Source: an uncultured Fluviicola sp.
Lineage (GTDB): Bacteria > Bacteroidota > Bacteroidia > Flavobacteriales > Crocinitomicaceae
NCBI RefSeq assembly: GCF_946478805.1
Contig: NZ_CAMLDC010000024.1
Span: 8,030-72,029 of the forward strand
Direction: 5' to 3'
DNA: 64,000 nucleotides
The position numbers were made by a program, and so were the translations under genes. Positions within the stretch are counted from its first letter, which is position 1. Each line of letters opens with the position of its first letter. The notes under the pieces are model-generated. The model was not told the DNA's origin and searched no databases. It saw nothing but the letters and a program-made list of their open reading frames with translations. This document shows, in pieces, positions 18,949 through 27,654 of the stretch.

Positions 18949-20151
18949 ATGTCTTTGGAAGGAAAAAGGATTCTAGTTGGTGTTACTGGCGGAATCGCAG
19001 CGTATAAAATTGCTTCCTTCGTAAGATTATTAAAAAAACAAGGGGCAGAGGTCAGATGTATGATGACTCCTGCCTCTTCTGATTTTATTACACCGCTAAC
19101 TCTTTCCACTCTATCGGGATCACCTGTCGGAATTGAATTTTATGATTCCAAAACGGGTGAATGGACCAACCATGTCGAATGGGCCTTATGGGCGGATATC
19201 CTGATTTTTGCCCCGGTTACAGCAAATTCATTGGCTAAAATGGCACATGGCTTTTCTGATAACTTTCTTTTAGCAACCTATCTGAGTGCAAAATGTCCTG
19301 TTTTTATCGCTCCGGCAATGGACCTGGATATGTATCAGCATCAGACTACCAAGGACAATATCAATCGTTTGGAATCATTCGGACACACCATCATTCCTGC
19401 AGAAAGCGGTTTTCTTGCAAGCGGACTGGAAGGGCAGGGTAGAATGGCGGAACCGGAAGTTTTGATCCAATACCTGGAAGATTATTTCCACAAGGATGCC
19501 CGATTCTCGGGAAAGCGTTTTTTGATCACAGCAGGACCAACCTATGAGGCAATCGATCCGGTTCGATTTATCGGGAATCATTCTTCAGGGAAAATGGGGT
19601 TTGCATTGGCGGAAGCAGTTGCAGCGAAAGGTGGAGACGTTATTTTGATTACCGGTCCGTCAAACCTGGGTGTGAAACACAAACAGATTGAGGTATTGCG
19701 TGTAACTTCTGCGAACCAGATGTTAAATGCTGTCCAGGAAAACTGGAAAAATGTGGATTTGGGAATCTTTGCCTCGGCAGTTGCGGATTACCGACCAACA
19801 GTTGCTGAAAGTCAGAAGATCAAAAAGACGGAAGATCAGCTTCAAATTCTTTTAGAGAAGAATCCGGATATTTTATCCTGGGCTGCCTCAAATAAGGAGA
19901 GCCAAAAGGTTGTGGGCTTTGCCTTGGAAACCCAAAACGGCATGGAATATGCTAAAGGCAAACTCGAGAAAAAGAAATTGGATGCAATTGTATTGAATGA
20001 GATGGGAGAGCCTGGAGTAGGTTTTGGAACGGATACGAATTCAGTTAAATTGCTGTTTAAAAACAATAAAATGTGTAGCTTTGAGTTACAGTCAAAGCGA
20101 GAATTAGCTTTCTCTTTGTTGAATGAATTGATGAATAATCTATATGAATAA
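18949..20151 (+). CDS. coaBC: Bifunctional phosphopantothenoylcysteine decarboxylase / phosphopantothenate-cysteine ligase
   Basis: Two steps of coenzyme A synthesis: ligation of cysteine to phosphopantothenate and decarboxylation of the product. 400 aa. The N-terminal flavin domain (about 1-180) has GVTGGIAAYK (8-17), the catalytic His in WTNHVEWA, and PAMDLDM, a variant of the PAMNxxM motif. The C-terminal CTP-dependent ligase (about 185-400) has ITAGPTYEAIDPVRFIGNHSSGKMG and FASAVADYRP. The 3' end overlaps porD by 8 bp. Confidence 0.95.
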   Translation: MSLEGKRILVGVTGGIAAYKIASFVRLLKKQGAEVRCMMTPASSDFITPLTLSTLSGSPVGIEFYDSKTGEWTNHVEWALWADILIFAPVTANSLAKMAHGFSDNFLLATYLSAKCPVFIAPAMDLDMYQHQTTKDNINRLESFGHTIIPAESGFLASGLEGQGRMAEPEVLIQYLEDYFHKDARFSGKRFLITAGPTYEAIDPVRFIGNHSSGKMGFALAEAVAAKGGDVILITGPSNLGVKHKQIEVLRVTSANQMLNAVQENWKNVDLGIFASAVADYRPTVAESQKIKKTEDQLQILLEKNPDILSWAASNKESQKVVGFALETQNGMEYAKGKLEKKKLDAIVLNEMGEPGVGFGTDTNSVKLLFKNNKMCSFELQSKRELAFSLLNELMNNLYE

Positions 20152-21043
20152 AATTCTAATCCTTGTCTTTTTAGCTCTCATCACAAGAGTATATTCCCAG
20201 GAATTGAACTGCCAGGTTACACTGATTACGAATATCAAGACCGAAGTTACTTCAGCTGAAAAAGAACTGTTTACTCAGTTGAAAGAAGTAGTTACTAATT
20301 TTATGAATAGTACCCAATGGACAACTGAAAAGTTCAAAGTGGAAGAACGGATCAATTGTCAATTGCAATTACAGATCAATACCATTAATAACGGGGAGTT
20401 TACAGGATCCATCCAGGTTCAGTCGAGCAGACCGGTTTATAATGGATCGTATAATACGACCTTATTTAATTTCCAGGATGATAACCTGGATTTCACGTAT
20501 ACAAGAAGCAGCCAGTTACAGTATGGGAAAAATCAGTTTCGGGATAACTTATCTTCGATTTTGGCTTTTTATGCTTACTACATTATTGCCTTGGATTTTG
20601 ATTCGTTTTCAAAACAAGGAGGGACCAAGTATTTCCAGGAAGCACAGCAAATTGTGACCAATGCACAAACTGCTTCCGGTAAAGGATGGAAATCCAACGA
20701 GCAGGGAAAGAAAAACAGGTATTGGTTGGTGGAGAATGCGCTTCAACAATTATTTGAACCGCTCAGAGAGTGTTATTACGAGTATCACCGTTTGGGAATG
20801 GATCATCTCTATGACAAACCTGAAGATGCGAAAAAAGCAATCTATTCAGCCTTGGAAAAACTTTCTAAAGTTTCTGCAGCCCGACCGAATACAATTAACA
20901 TCATCAATTTTGCGTACTGCAAGTTGAATGAATTGAAAAATCTTTATTCTGTCGCATCACCTGAGGAAAAAACTCAGATTGTAACTGTATTGAAGAAGAT
21001 AGATCCCACCAATTCAACCAAGTACGAAGAAATTTTGAACTGA
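20144..21043 (+). CDS. porD: PorD-like type IX secretion protein (DUF4835)
   Basis: A 299-aa exported protein with a signal peptide (about 1-18, VYSQ). It belongs to the Bacteroidota family known as DUF4835 and now associated with PorD of the T9SS; the exact role in secretion is not settled. Visible family traits: QELNCQVTL just after the signal, FNFQDDNLDFTY-like core and a C-terminal helical part. It overlaps coaBC by 8 bp and recN by 1 bp. It fits the T9SS cargo found elsewhere in the window. Confidence 0.85.
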   Translation: MNKILILVFLALITRVYSQELNCQVTLITNIKTEVTSAEKELFTQLKEVVTNFMNSTQWTTEKFKVEERINCQLQLQINTINNGEFTGSIQVQSSRPVYNGSYNTTLFNFQDDNLDFTYTRSSQLQYGKNQFRDNLSSILAFYAYYIIALDFDSFSKQGGTKYFQEAQQIVTNAQTASGKGWKSNEQGKKNRYWLVENALQQLFEPLRECYYEYHRLGMDHLYDKPEDAKKAIYSALEKLSKVSAARPNTINIINFAYCKLNELKNLYSVASPEEKTQIVTVLKKIDPTNSTKYEEILN

Positions 21044-22689
21044 TGTTGAAATCACTTTCCGTTCAGAACTTCGCTCTAATTGAACATGTTTCCCTTCAGT
21101 TTCAGGATGGGTTGCATGTCATTACAGGGGAAACCGGATCCGGGAAATCCATATTATTGGGTGCGTTGAACCTGATTCTCGGTGAACGTTCCGATTTTTC
21201 CGTAATCCGCAATCCGGAAAAGAAAACCATCGTGGAGGCAATCTTTCAATTGAATGAGGGCTTCAGGGATTGGTTTGTCCGGGAAGATATTGATTGGGAA
21301 TCCGAAACGGTTATTCGAAGAGAGATCACCAGTCAGGGAAAATCTCGTTCATTCATCAATGATACTCCTGTGCAGTTGAGCCAGTTGAAGGAATTGACGG
21401 AACAATTGGTTTACATCCACTCTCAACATGAGACGCTGGAAATCAAGAAAGCAAAGTTTCAGTTCGATTTATTGGATTCATATGCGGACAGTTTGGACCT
21501 GGCTCAGGATGTAGCATCGATTTACAGCCAGGTACAACGGCTAAAAGTCACGAAGGAACAATTGGAATCCTCCAAATCAAATCAATTGCAGGAATTGGAT
21601 TACATCCGATTTCAACTGAATGAAATCCGGCAATTGAACCTGGATCAGGTGGACTATGCGGGTTTGGAGAATGATTTTAATAAATTGTCCAAACTGGATG
21701 ATTTGAAGGAAGCTTATTCTTCAATCGTCAATGCAATAGAGTTGGAAAATGGTGCCACCGATTCGCTTCGCAGATTGAAAACGCATATTGACAGGTGGAA
21801 GAGTGCAGATACGGATTTGAGTGCAATTTCGGTGAGATTGCAGGATGTGATTGCTGAATTGGAAGACATATCCAGGGATTCTGACAGACAATTGAACCAG
21901 ATGGAAAGTGATCCTGAAGCGCTCTTTCGTTTGACCGAATCACTTGATGAGTACAATAAGATCCTGAAAAAACATCACTTTTCGACGCAGGAGGAATTGA
22001 GCCGGTATTCCGAGTCGCTTGAAACCAAACTGGACGATTTCAATTTTTCAGATGAGCGTATTGCAGAGTTGACCAAAGAAATAGAAGAAAAAGAAAAGGA
22101 ATTGGTACAATTGGCGACCCGGCTGTTTGATAAGCGTTCAGCAGTTATTCCAAAGCTGGAAAGTTATTTGCTGGAGTTGCTGAGTGAAATGAAAATGGAA
22201 TATTCCAGGTTTCAGATTTTGCTCACCCGTTCTGAAAAGTTAGATTCCAATGGAGGAATGAGCATCCAGATATTGTTCTCTGCAAATAAAGGATTGGAAT
22301 TGAAACCGATTGAAAAAGCAGCAAGTGGTGGAGAGTTATCTCGTGTAATGTTAGCTATTCAATTGATCATGAGTGAGAAAAAGTCGCTTCCAACTTTGAT
22401 TTTGGATGAAATTGATACAGGAGTCTCCGGAGAAGTGGCCTTGCGAATGGGGAAATTATTGAAACAAATGGGCAAGCATTTACAGGTTTTTGCAATTACA
22501 CACCTTGCCCAGGTTGCCGCAAAAGGGGATTATCACCTGGAAGTTTCGAAATCGCATGCAAACAGTCAGACGATCTCTGAAATTCGCCTTTTAAATGATG
22601 TTGAACGGATTGAAGCTCTTGCTAAGCTTATTTCGGGTGAACAAGTTACGGATTTGGCACGCTCTTCTGCGATAGAACTGATGAATTGA
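21043..22689 (+). CDS. recN: DNA repair ATPase RecN
   Basis: SMC-like ATPase acting on double-strand breaks. 548 aa. Walker A is near the N-terminus (GETGSGKS, about residues 29-36), followed by a long coiled-coil region (about 150-390). The C-terminal head has the signature AASGGELSRVMLAIQ and Walker B TLILDEIDTGVSG, followed by ITHLAQVAA. It starts on the last base of porD's stop (1-bp overlap). End of the bamD-recN operon. Confidence 0.95.
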   Translation: MLKSLSVQNFALIEHVSLQFQDGLHVITGETGSGKSILLGALNLILGERSDFSVIRNPEKKTIVEAIFQLNEGFRDWFVREDIDWESETVIRREITSQGKSRSFINDTPVQLSQLKELTEQLVYIHSQHETLEIKKAKFQFDLLDSYADSLDLAQDVASIYSQVQRLKVTKEQLESSKSNQLQELDYIRFQLNEIRQLNLDQVDYAGLENDFNKLSKLDDLKEAYSSIVNAIELENGATDSLRRLKTHIDRWKSADTDLSAISVRLQDVIAELEDISRDSDRQLNQMESDPEALFRLTESLDEYNKILKKHHFSTQEELSRYSESLETKLDDFNFSDERIAELTKEIEEKEKELVQLATRLFDKRSAVIPKLESYLLELLSEMKMEYSRFQILLTRSEKLDSNGGMSIQILFSANKGLELKPIEKAASGGELSRVMLAIQLIMSEKKSLPTLILDEIDTGVSGEVALRMGKLLKQMGKHLQVFAITHLAQVAAKGDYHLEVSKSHANSQTISEIRLLNDVERIEALAKLISGEQVTDLARSSAIELMN

Positions 22690-22820
22690 TCCTATTACGA
22701 ATTCCTAATACCGAATTACGATTAATTTAAATTTCGCAATTCATAATTTGGTTAATTATCTAACAAATCCACAACCCCCGGTCTTTCTTTCCGTATCTTT
22801 ACTAAATAAATACACGAATT

Positions 22821-23183
22821 ATGTTCAAGATCGTTTGGTTAACACTTTCGCTTGCTACTACAAGCTTTACTTCGAGAGCATCGGTTTCCGATCCATCGGT
22901 TTATTCCAACGCCGGAGAAGTCATCAAAATGCGTGTACAAGGACATCGTGTAGATTGTCACCCGGATTCCGATGATACCCGACAATGTTTCCTGGTTCAG
23001 AAGGAAGCGAGTATAGGGATGGAAAGCTGGGAAGTTTTACAACAACCTATCGAGGGATTCAACTTCGAAGAAGGTTATACTTATGATTTGATCGTGAAGG
23101 TTGATGTATTGCAGGACAAGACCGGTCCGGATCGGTTCAAGCACACATTGGTTCAAATAATTTCGAAAATCAAAGAGTCTTAA
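22821..23183 (+). CDS. DUF4377-like exported protein, 120 aa
   Basis: Short exported protein with a signal peptide (about 1-20). The body matches the DUF4377 pattern: RVDCHPDSDDTRQCFLVQKE with two Cys, a Trp, IEGFNFEEGYTYDLIVKVD and a final strand. The function of the family is unknown; some members are heat-shock or META-domain partners. A -7-like TATCTTTA is about 20 nt upstream. Single gene. Confidence 0.78.
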   Translation: MFKIVWLTLSLATTSFTSRASVSDPSVYSNAGEVIKMRVQGHRVDCHPDSDDTRQCFLVQKEASIGMESWEVLQQPIEGFNFEEGYTYDLIVKVDVLQDKTGPDRFKHTLVQIISKIKES

Positions 23184-23208
23184 TTACTTTTTCTCCTATC
23201 TTTAAATT

Positions 23209-23643
23209 ATGGAGAAGAAATGGGTAATTACCGGATTGCTATTGATACTGATTGCAATCATTTTTGGTGCTTTCGGAGCGCACGGGTTAAAAACGCTCTT
23301 GGAACCTAAGGATGTTCCATTGACTTTTGACTTGGCAAAGAAAAATCAGGATATCCTGACTTCTTTCGAGACAGGAACAAGGTATCAATTTTTTCAAGGC
23401 TTGGGATTCCTGATCATTCCCTTTGTCCTTATACGTTTTGGCATTAAAGGAAAGACGATTTTCTTTTTGATCTTATCGGGTACCATTTTATTTTCAGGAA
23501 GTATTTATGGACTAACCTATTCGAAAGTTCACATGGGTGGCTCCCTATCCAAAGTATTTGGTCCGATCACGCCAATTGGTGGACTCCTGATGATCCTCGG
23601 ATGGACTTGGTTGCTGATTCAAGTAATTCGGTCACGTAATTAA
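23209..23643 (+). CDS. DUF423 (YgdD-like) inner membrane protein
   Basis: A 144-aa integral membrane protein with four predicted helices (about 5-27, 50-75, 80-105, 118-140) and the family phrase FGAFGAHGLK near the first helix. The family is widespread; function unknown. It ends with TAATG shared with the next gene, so it is co-transcribed with the MBL-fold hydrolase. Confidence 0.85.
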   Translation: MEKKWVITGLLLILIAIIFGAFGAHGLKTLLEPKDVPLTFDLAKKNQDILTSFETGTRYQFFQGLGFLIIPFVLIRFGIKGKTIFFLILSGTILFSGSIYGLTYSKVHMGGSLSKVFGPITPIGGLLMILGWTWLLIQVIRSRN

Positions 23644-24416
23644 TGAAATTTTCAGCGACGATATTAGGTTCGGGAACGTCACAGGGAATTCCGGTAATTG
23701 CCTGTGAATGTCATGTGTGCACTTCTGAAAAGATCGAGGATAATCGCTTGCGTTGTTCCGTCCTACTGGAAATTGCCGGAAAAAACTATGTCATTGATGC
23801 CGGTCCGGATTTCAGACAACAAATGTTGAAGTTTAAAGTGAAAAGCCTGGAAGCAGTGCTGTTTACGCATGAACATAAGGATCACATGGCGGGTTTGGAT
23901 GATGTGAGGGCGTTCAACTTCATTGAGCGCAGAGATATGGATATTTATTGCTCAAAAGCTGTTGAAACGGCTCTAAGACGCGAATACCATTATGCTTTTG
24001 AAGAAGAAAAGTATCCTGGAATTCCCCAGCTGAACATCATCAATATTGAGAACAAACCATTCAAACTTTCCGGTACGATTCCCGTAGTTCCGGTTGAAGT
24101 CATGCACTATTTCATGCCTGTTTTAGGTTTCAGGCTGGGCGACTTTGCTTATATAACAGATGCTAAAACGGTCGAATCAAAGGAGATAGAGAAGTTGAAA
24201 GGTGTAAAAGTGTTAATTATCAATGCTTTAAGAAGAGAACCGCATATTTCTCATTTCAATTTGGAAGAAGCGTTGAATTTTATAGATCAGGTGAAACCCG
24301 AAAGAGCATATCTGACCCATATTTCTCACTTATTCGGTACCCACGAAGAAATTGAAAGCGAATTACCTCCTCATGTTTTTGCTGCCTTTGATGGACTGAA
24401 ATTTGACTTCGATTAG
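23643..24416 (+). CDS. MBL-fold metallo-hydrolase (PhnP-like)
   Basis: A 257-aa beta-lactamase-fold hydrolase. The metal-binding motif is THEHKDHMAGLDD (about residues 74-86); further ligands are in DAGPDFR, the TDAK segment and a C-terminal THISHLFGTHEE. It opens with GSGTSQGIPVIACECHVC, typical of the PhnP/cyclic phosphodiesterase branch. Likely a phosphodiesterase for a small nucleotide-like substrate; specificity cannot be read from sequence. Linked to DUF423 by a 1-bp overlap. Confidence 0.87.
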   Translation: MKFSATILGSGTSQGIPVIACECHVCTSEKIEDNRLRCSVLLEIAGKNYVIDAGPDFRQQMLKFKVKSLEAVLFTHEHKDHMAGLDDVRAFNFIERRDMDIYCSKAVETALRREYHYAFEEEKYPGIPQLNIINIENKPFKLSGTIPVVPVEVMHYFMPVLGFRLGDFAYITDAKTVESKEIEKLKGVKVLIINALRREPHISHFNLEEALNFIDQVKPERAYLTHISHLFGTHEEIESELPPHVFAAFDGLKFDFD

Positions 24417-24488
24417 TCATTTTACTTATAGGTAAAAGAAGTAATATTTTGGAATTCAGCAGATTTCAAACCGGGACAGGAAATATTC

Positions 24489-24519
24489 CTTGTAGGCTTG
24501 AAATTAAATTCTAAATTTG
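24489..24519 (+). promoter_or_regulatory. fabI promoter (-33 CTTG, -7 TAAATTTG)
   Basis: A TTG at 24490-24492 and TAAATTTG at 24512-24519 are separated by 19 nt, close to the Bacteroidota consensus. The ATG follows 18 nt later. Confidence 0.65.
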
Positions 24520-24537
24520 TTCTCAAATCAAACAATT

Positions 24538-25347
24538 ATGTCAAAATTATTGGAAGGAAAACGTGGAATCATCACAGGAGCATTGGACCAAAATTCAATT
24601 GCCTGGAAGGTTGCTGAAAAGGCACATGAACACGGTGCTACGTTTGTTTTAACGAATGCTCCAATTGCAATGCGAATGGGAGAAATAAATGAATTGGCTG
24701 CAAAGACAAATTCGACCATTATCCCAGCTGATGCAACAAGTATAGACGATTTGAAAAAACTTTTCACCGAGGCTCAGGAAGTCTTAGGTGGTAAAATTGA
24801 CTTTGTATTGCATTCCATCGGTATGAGTGTGAATATTCGCAAGAATATCCCTTACCAGGATTTGAATTATGACTTTTTTCAAAAGGGAATTGATGTTTCC
24901 GCATTATCACTGCATAAAATGCTTTCAGTAGCAAAAAACATGGATGCGATTAATGAGTGGGGAAGCGTGGTTGCTTTAACGTATGCAGCTGCTCAAAGAA
25001 CTTATCCGTTCTACACAGATATGGCTGATATCAAAGCGATGTTGGAATCAATTGCAAGAAGTTTTGGATATCATTACGGTTTGGAGAAAAAAGTACGTAT
25101 TAATACGGTTTCCCAATCTCCTACCAAAACAACAGCTGGTTCCGGAATTAAAGGATTCGGTGATTTCTACGATTATGCAGATGCAATTGCTCCATTAGGA
25201 AATGCAAGTGCGGAGGATTGTGCAAATTACTGTATTTCTCTGTTCTCTGACCTGACACGTATGGTTACCATGCAAAACTTATTCCATGACGGTGGTTATT
25301 CCACAACGGGCGTGAGTGATATCATTATGGAAAAAATGGGAATTTAA
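24538..25347 (+). CDS. fabI: Enoyl-[acyl-carrier-protein] reductase (NADH)
   Basis: Last reduction in each cycle of type II fatty acid synthesis. A 269-aa SDR with the FabI-type N-terminus (RGIITGALDQNSIAWKVAE), LHSIGMSVN-like strand, and the catalytic Tyr...Lys spacing in YTDMADIK (Tyr-x6-Lys). The start at 24538 is preferred over an upstream in-frame ATG at 24517, which overlaps the promoter. Single transcription unit ending at the palindrome 25376-25413. Confidence 0.93.
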   Translation: MSKLLEGKRGIITGALDQNSIAWKVAEKAHEHGATFVLTNAPIAMRMGEINELAAKTNSTIIPADATSIDDLKKLFTEAQEVLGGKIDFVLHSIGMSVNIRKNIPYQDLNYDFFQKGIDVSALSLHKMLSVAKNMDAINEWGSVVALTYAAAQRTYPFYTDMADIKAMLESIARSFGYHYGLEKKVRINTVSQSPTKTTAGSGIKGFGDFYDYADAIAPLGNASAEDCANYCISLFSDLTRMVTMQNLFHDGGYSTTGVSDIIMEKMGI

Positions 25348-25375
25348 TTCTCTTAAAATAAAATATTGAATAAAA

Positions 25376-25413
25376 ACCAAGTGGGGATGTGATTAATCGC
25401 GTCCCCACTTGGT
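25376..25413. terminator. 38-nt palindrome (19 + 19 with two G-T pairs)
   Basis: Same size and centre (GATTAATC) as 13114-13151. The arms differ at two positions that still pair as G-U in RNA. It lies 28 nt after the fabI stop codon. Confidence 0.72.
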
Positions 25414-25476
25414 ATACACTAATTACTACTTTAGTAACGTTATTCAAAAAAAACATTACTACAAGAAACGGGACCT

Positions 25477-26106
25477 ATGAAAAAGAGATGCATCTTACTG
25501 TTCGTGATTCTCTCATGCCAGACCTTTGCTCAAGACCTGCCATTGAAGGGTGGAAGAGGAGGTATACTATCCTTTGGACAGAGAACAACCTTAAGCACAT
25601 TCAATGGAGATCACGAACGGCCGGCAATCGGGTTGGGAGGACAAATGAGGCTTCAATTGTCCGACAGGGTGAATACCGAATGGTTTATGGACTATTTACC
25701 GGTTACAAACGAATACACCAGAAGAAATGACTTGCATATCGGTTGGAGTGTGATGTTCTACCTGTTAAGTAATCCGACACCGAAAGTTCAACCATACATT
25801 GTGGCCGGACATTGTTTTGACCGGACCCTGCAAACAGAATTAGCGAATCGAAGTAATAAGATCGAGCGCTGGAGCAGTGCTGTCCAGGGTGGATTAGGTG
25901 TGCATTTCAATCTGACACCCCGTTTTGACGTATCACTTTCCAGTCAGTATATGATTCATTTGGGAACGGATATTCATTCACATGTCGAGGAGGATGGAAG
26001 TGTGCTTTTTGAAAAACACAAGGGAGGTTCATTGGAAGGGCATTTATTGACTTCATTAACGTTAAACTATAAACTGGCAGACTTATGGAAATCAAAAAGA
26101 AAATAA
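25477..26106 (+). CDS. Hypothetical outer-membrane beta-barrel protein, 209 aa
   Basis: Signal peptide (about 1-18, TFAQ), then alternating hydrophobic/polar beta strands ending in LTLNYKLADLW, typical of a small eight-stranded outer-membrane barrel. No specific family recognised. Its 3' end overlaps the start of the next barrel-like gene by 22 bp, so they form a pair. Confidence 0.7.
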   Translation: MKKRCILLFVILSCQTFAQDLPLKGGRGGILSFGQRTTLSTFNGDHERPAIGLGGQMRLQLSDRVNTEWFMDYLPVTNEYTRRNDLHIGWSVMFYLLSNPTPKVQPYIVAGHCFDRTLQTELANRSNKIERWSSAVQGGLGVHFNLTPRFDVSLSSQYMIHLGTDIHSHVEEDGSVLFEKHKGGSLEGHLLTSLTLNYKLADLWKSKRK

Positions 26107-26648
26107 GCTTCCTGATCTTTGGTTTCCTGGCCATTGGAAGTTTAACACACGCCCAGATCCTGGCTGAAGGTCAGCGAGCCGGATTGTTGCAGACAACCGG
26201 AAGTATTTATCCATCTCAGCAATTGAATACGAAAGGATTGAATTTATATGTCGGTGGGTACATGAATTATCATTTCGATGACAAGTACAGTTTCAGAGGA
26301 GATATTTATCAATTCATCGGTGCACAGTCGAAACCCGGATATGTGAATGATCACTTGCAGGTTCAGGCAGGATTCATGCGGTATTTCCCTGTAAAGCGAC
26401 TGGATCCTTTTGTCGGAGTCCAGGTAGGTTTTTCAGCTATTCAGACAAATGAAAGAAGTGAACGGATCTACAACTCTGCATTTGCTGTAAAAGCAGGTTT
26501 GAATTATCATGTCTATAAATTCTTTTATTTCTTTCTGGAATGCCAATACATCCATCAAACAGATCCCTGGCATGCAAGGCCGCTGGATCAATTTATGGGA
26601 ACCGGTGGACTTGGCTTTCAATTGCCTTGTAAGAACGTCAGACAATAG
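26085..26648 (+). CDS. Hypothetical outer-membrane beta-barrel protein, 187 aa
   Basis: Signal peptide (about 1-24, THAQ) then strands such as LNLYVGGYMNYHFDDKYSFRG and FFYFFLECQYIHQTDPWHA. It resembles porin-like outer-membrane proteins of unknown role. It starts inside the preceding gene in another frame (22-bp overlap), so translation is probably coupled. It ends 3 nt before the convergent lipoprotein gene. Confidence 0.7.
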   Translation: MEIKKKISFLIFGFLAIGSLTHAQILAEGQRAGLLQTTGSIYPSQQLNTKGLNLYVGGYMNYHFDDKYSFRGDIYQFIGAQSKPGYVNDHLQVQAGFMRYFPVKRLDPFVGVQVGFSAIQTNERSERIYNSAFAVKAGLNYHVYKFFYFFLECQYIHQTDPWHARPLDQFMGTGGLGFQLPCKNVRQ

Positions 26649-26651
26649 CTC

Positions 26652-27569
26652 TTATCCGCCCCAATCGCAATTTTGCTCCGGATCCGAGCAATTGAATTGC
26701 AAAGCAGGATCTTCCTTGTCTCTTTCAATTGATTGTTTGAGGAGCAGGATTTCATGCGCTTCAGGATACGATAGGATTTTTGTTTTCAGGATACGGTTTA
26801 TCTCTGCTAACACAACCTGTTTAGGAAACATGTAAATGCGGTGTTCCATATCGTGGATCACGCGTTCGCGGAGAGTCAATAAATCTTTTTTAAACAGGTC
26901 ACTTTTTTGGATCACTTTGAACGAGGATTCAAGGAAGAGGTAGTTATTGGTATCACCCAAGAGAGAACCTCCGCCATAATCCCATGTGCGTTCGAAAAAG
27001 TTGAGCCAACCCGGTTCATGTCTTCCTTGATCTCCTTCTGCCATGATCTTTAAATTCATAAAATCATCATCCGCTTTTCCTTTTGTGTACAAAGCTAATT
27101 TTTGCAAATCAAGGAAATTGTAGTCCATCACGAACTCGGTACATTCTGCTTCACAGGAAGATCGCAATGCAAACGATTTATTAATGAAGTTCATAGCTTC
27201 CATTCCAGTGTAACCATCAGGGTATTTTGTCGAAACGGCTTTTTCAACAGCTTGAAATACACTTTTTCCATTGTGGTACACACGTGCAAAATCGGCATCG
27301 GTCTGAACAAGTGCCAGGTCATTTAGATAGGAGACAAGCAAGTCGGCGGTTTTTTTAGGAAGAAGGGTAGTTAGTTTTTTTAATTGTGCAGGATTCAGGT
27401 CGCGAACGACAGGATTTCGTTTTGGAATCGTATCCTCATTTATTTCTTCCGTTTTGGTTTCGGCAACTTCAGTACTTGATTTGGTTTTATCAGGATTGCT
27501 CTTTTTTGTATTGCTTGAACAACCCAGTGCAATTGAGCAAATAGAAAAGAGGAATAACAGTTGTTTCAT
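26652..27569 (-). CDS. Hypothetical lipoprotein, 305 aa
   Basis: Signal peptide with lipobox ALGC (Cys about residue 17) and a following Ser/Lys/Thr/Glu-rich linker, so it is a lipoprotein. The mature domain (about 60-285) is helical, with Cys pairs near ALRSSCEAEC and a C-terminal CSDPEQNCDWGG. No family recognised. It is divergent from the zincin-like gene and convergent with the barrel pair. Confidence 0.72.
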   Translation of the reverse strand: MKQLLFLFSICSIALGCSSNTKKSNPDKTKSSTEVAETKTEEINEDTIPKRNPVVRDLNPAQLKKLTTLLPKKTADLLVSYLNDLALVQTDADFARVYHNGKSVFQAVEKAVSTKYPDGYTGMEAMNFINKSFALRSSCEAECTEFVMDYNFLDLQKLALYTKGKADDDFMNLKIMAEGDQGRHEPGWLNFFERTWDYGGGSLLGDTNNYLFLESSFKVIQKSDLFKKDLLTLRERVIHDMEHRIYMFPKQVVLAEINRILKTKILSYPEAHEILLLKQSIERDKEDPALQFNCSDPEQNCDWGG

Positions 27570-27610
27570 AGAGAAAGTAAAAATAATGTCAATCTAAATT
27601 ACATTATTTT

Positions 27611-27618
27611 TAAGTTTG
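27611..27618 (+). promoter_or_regulatory. -7 element (TAAGTTTG) of the zincin-like gene
   Basis: Matches TAnnTTTG, 36 nt before the ATG at 27655. Confidence 0.5.
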
Positions 27619-27654
27619 GTATCATAAAATAATCCTTCGTTCGTTAAAGTAGAA

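Noticed and set aside
25389..25730. A 113-codon frame on the plus strand
   Set aside because: It overlaps the palindrome and the start of the outer-membrane protein gene in another frame; the latter has a clear signal peptide.
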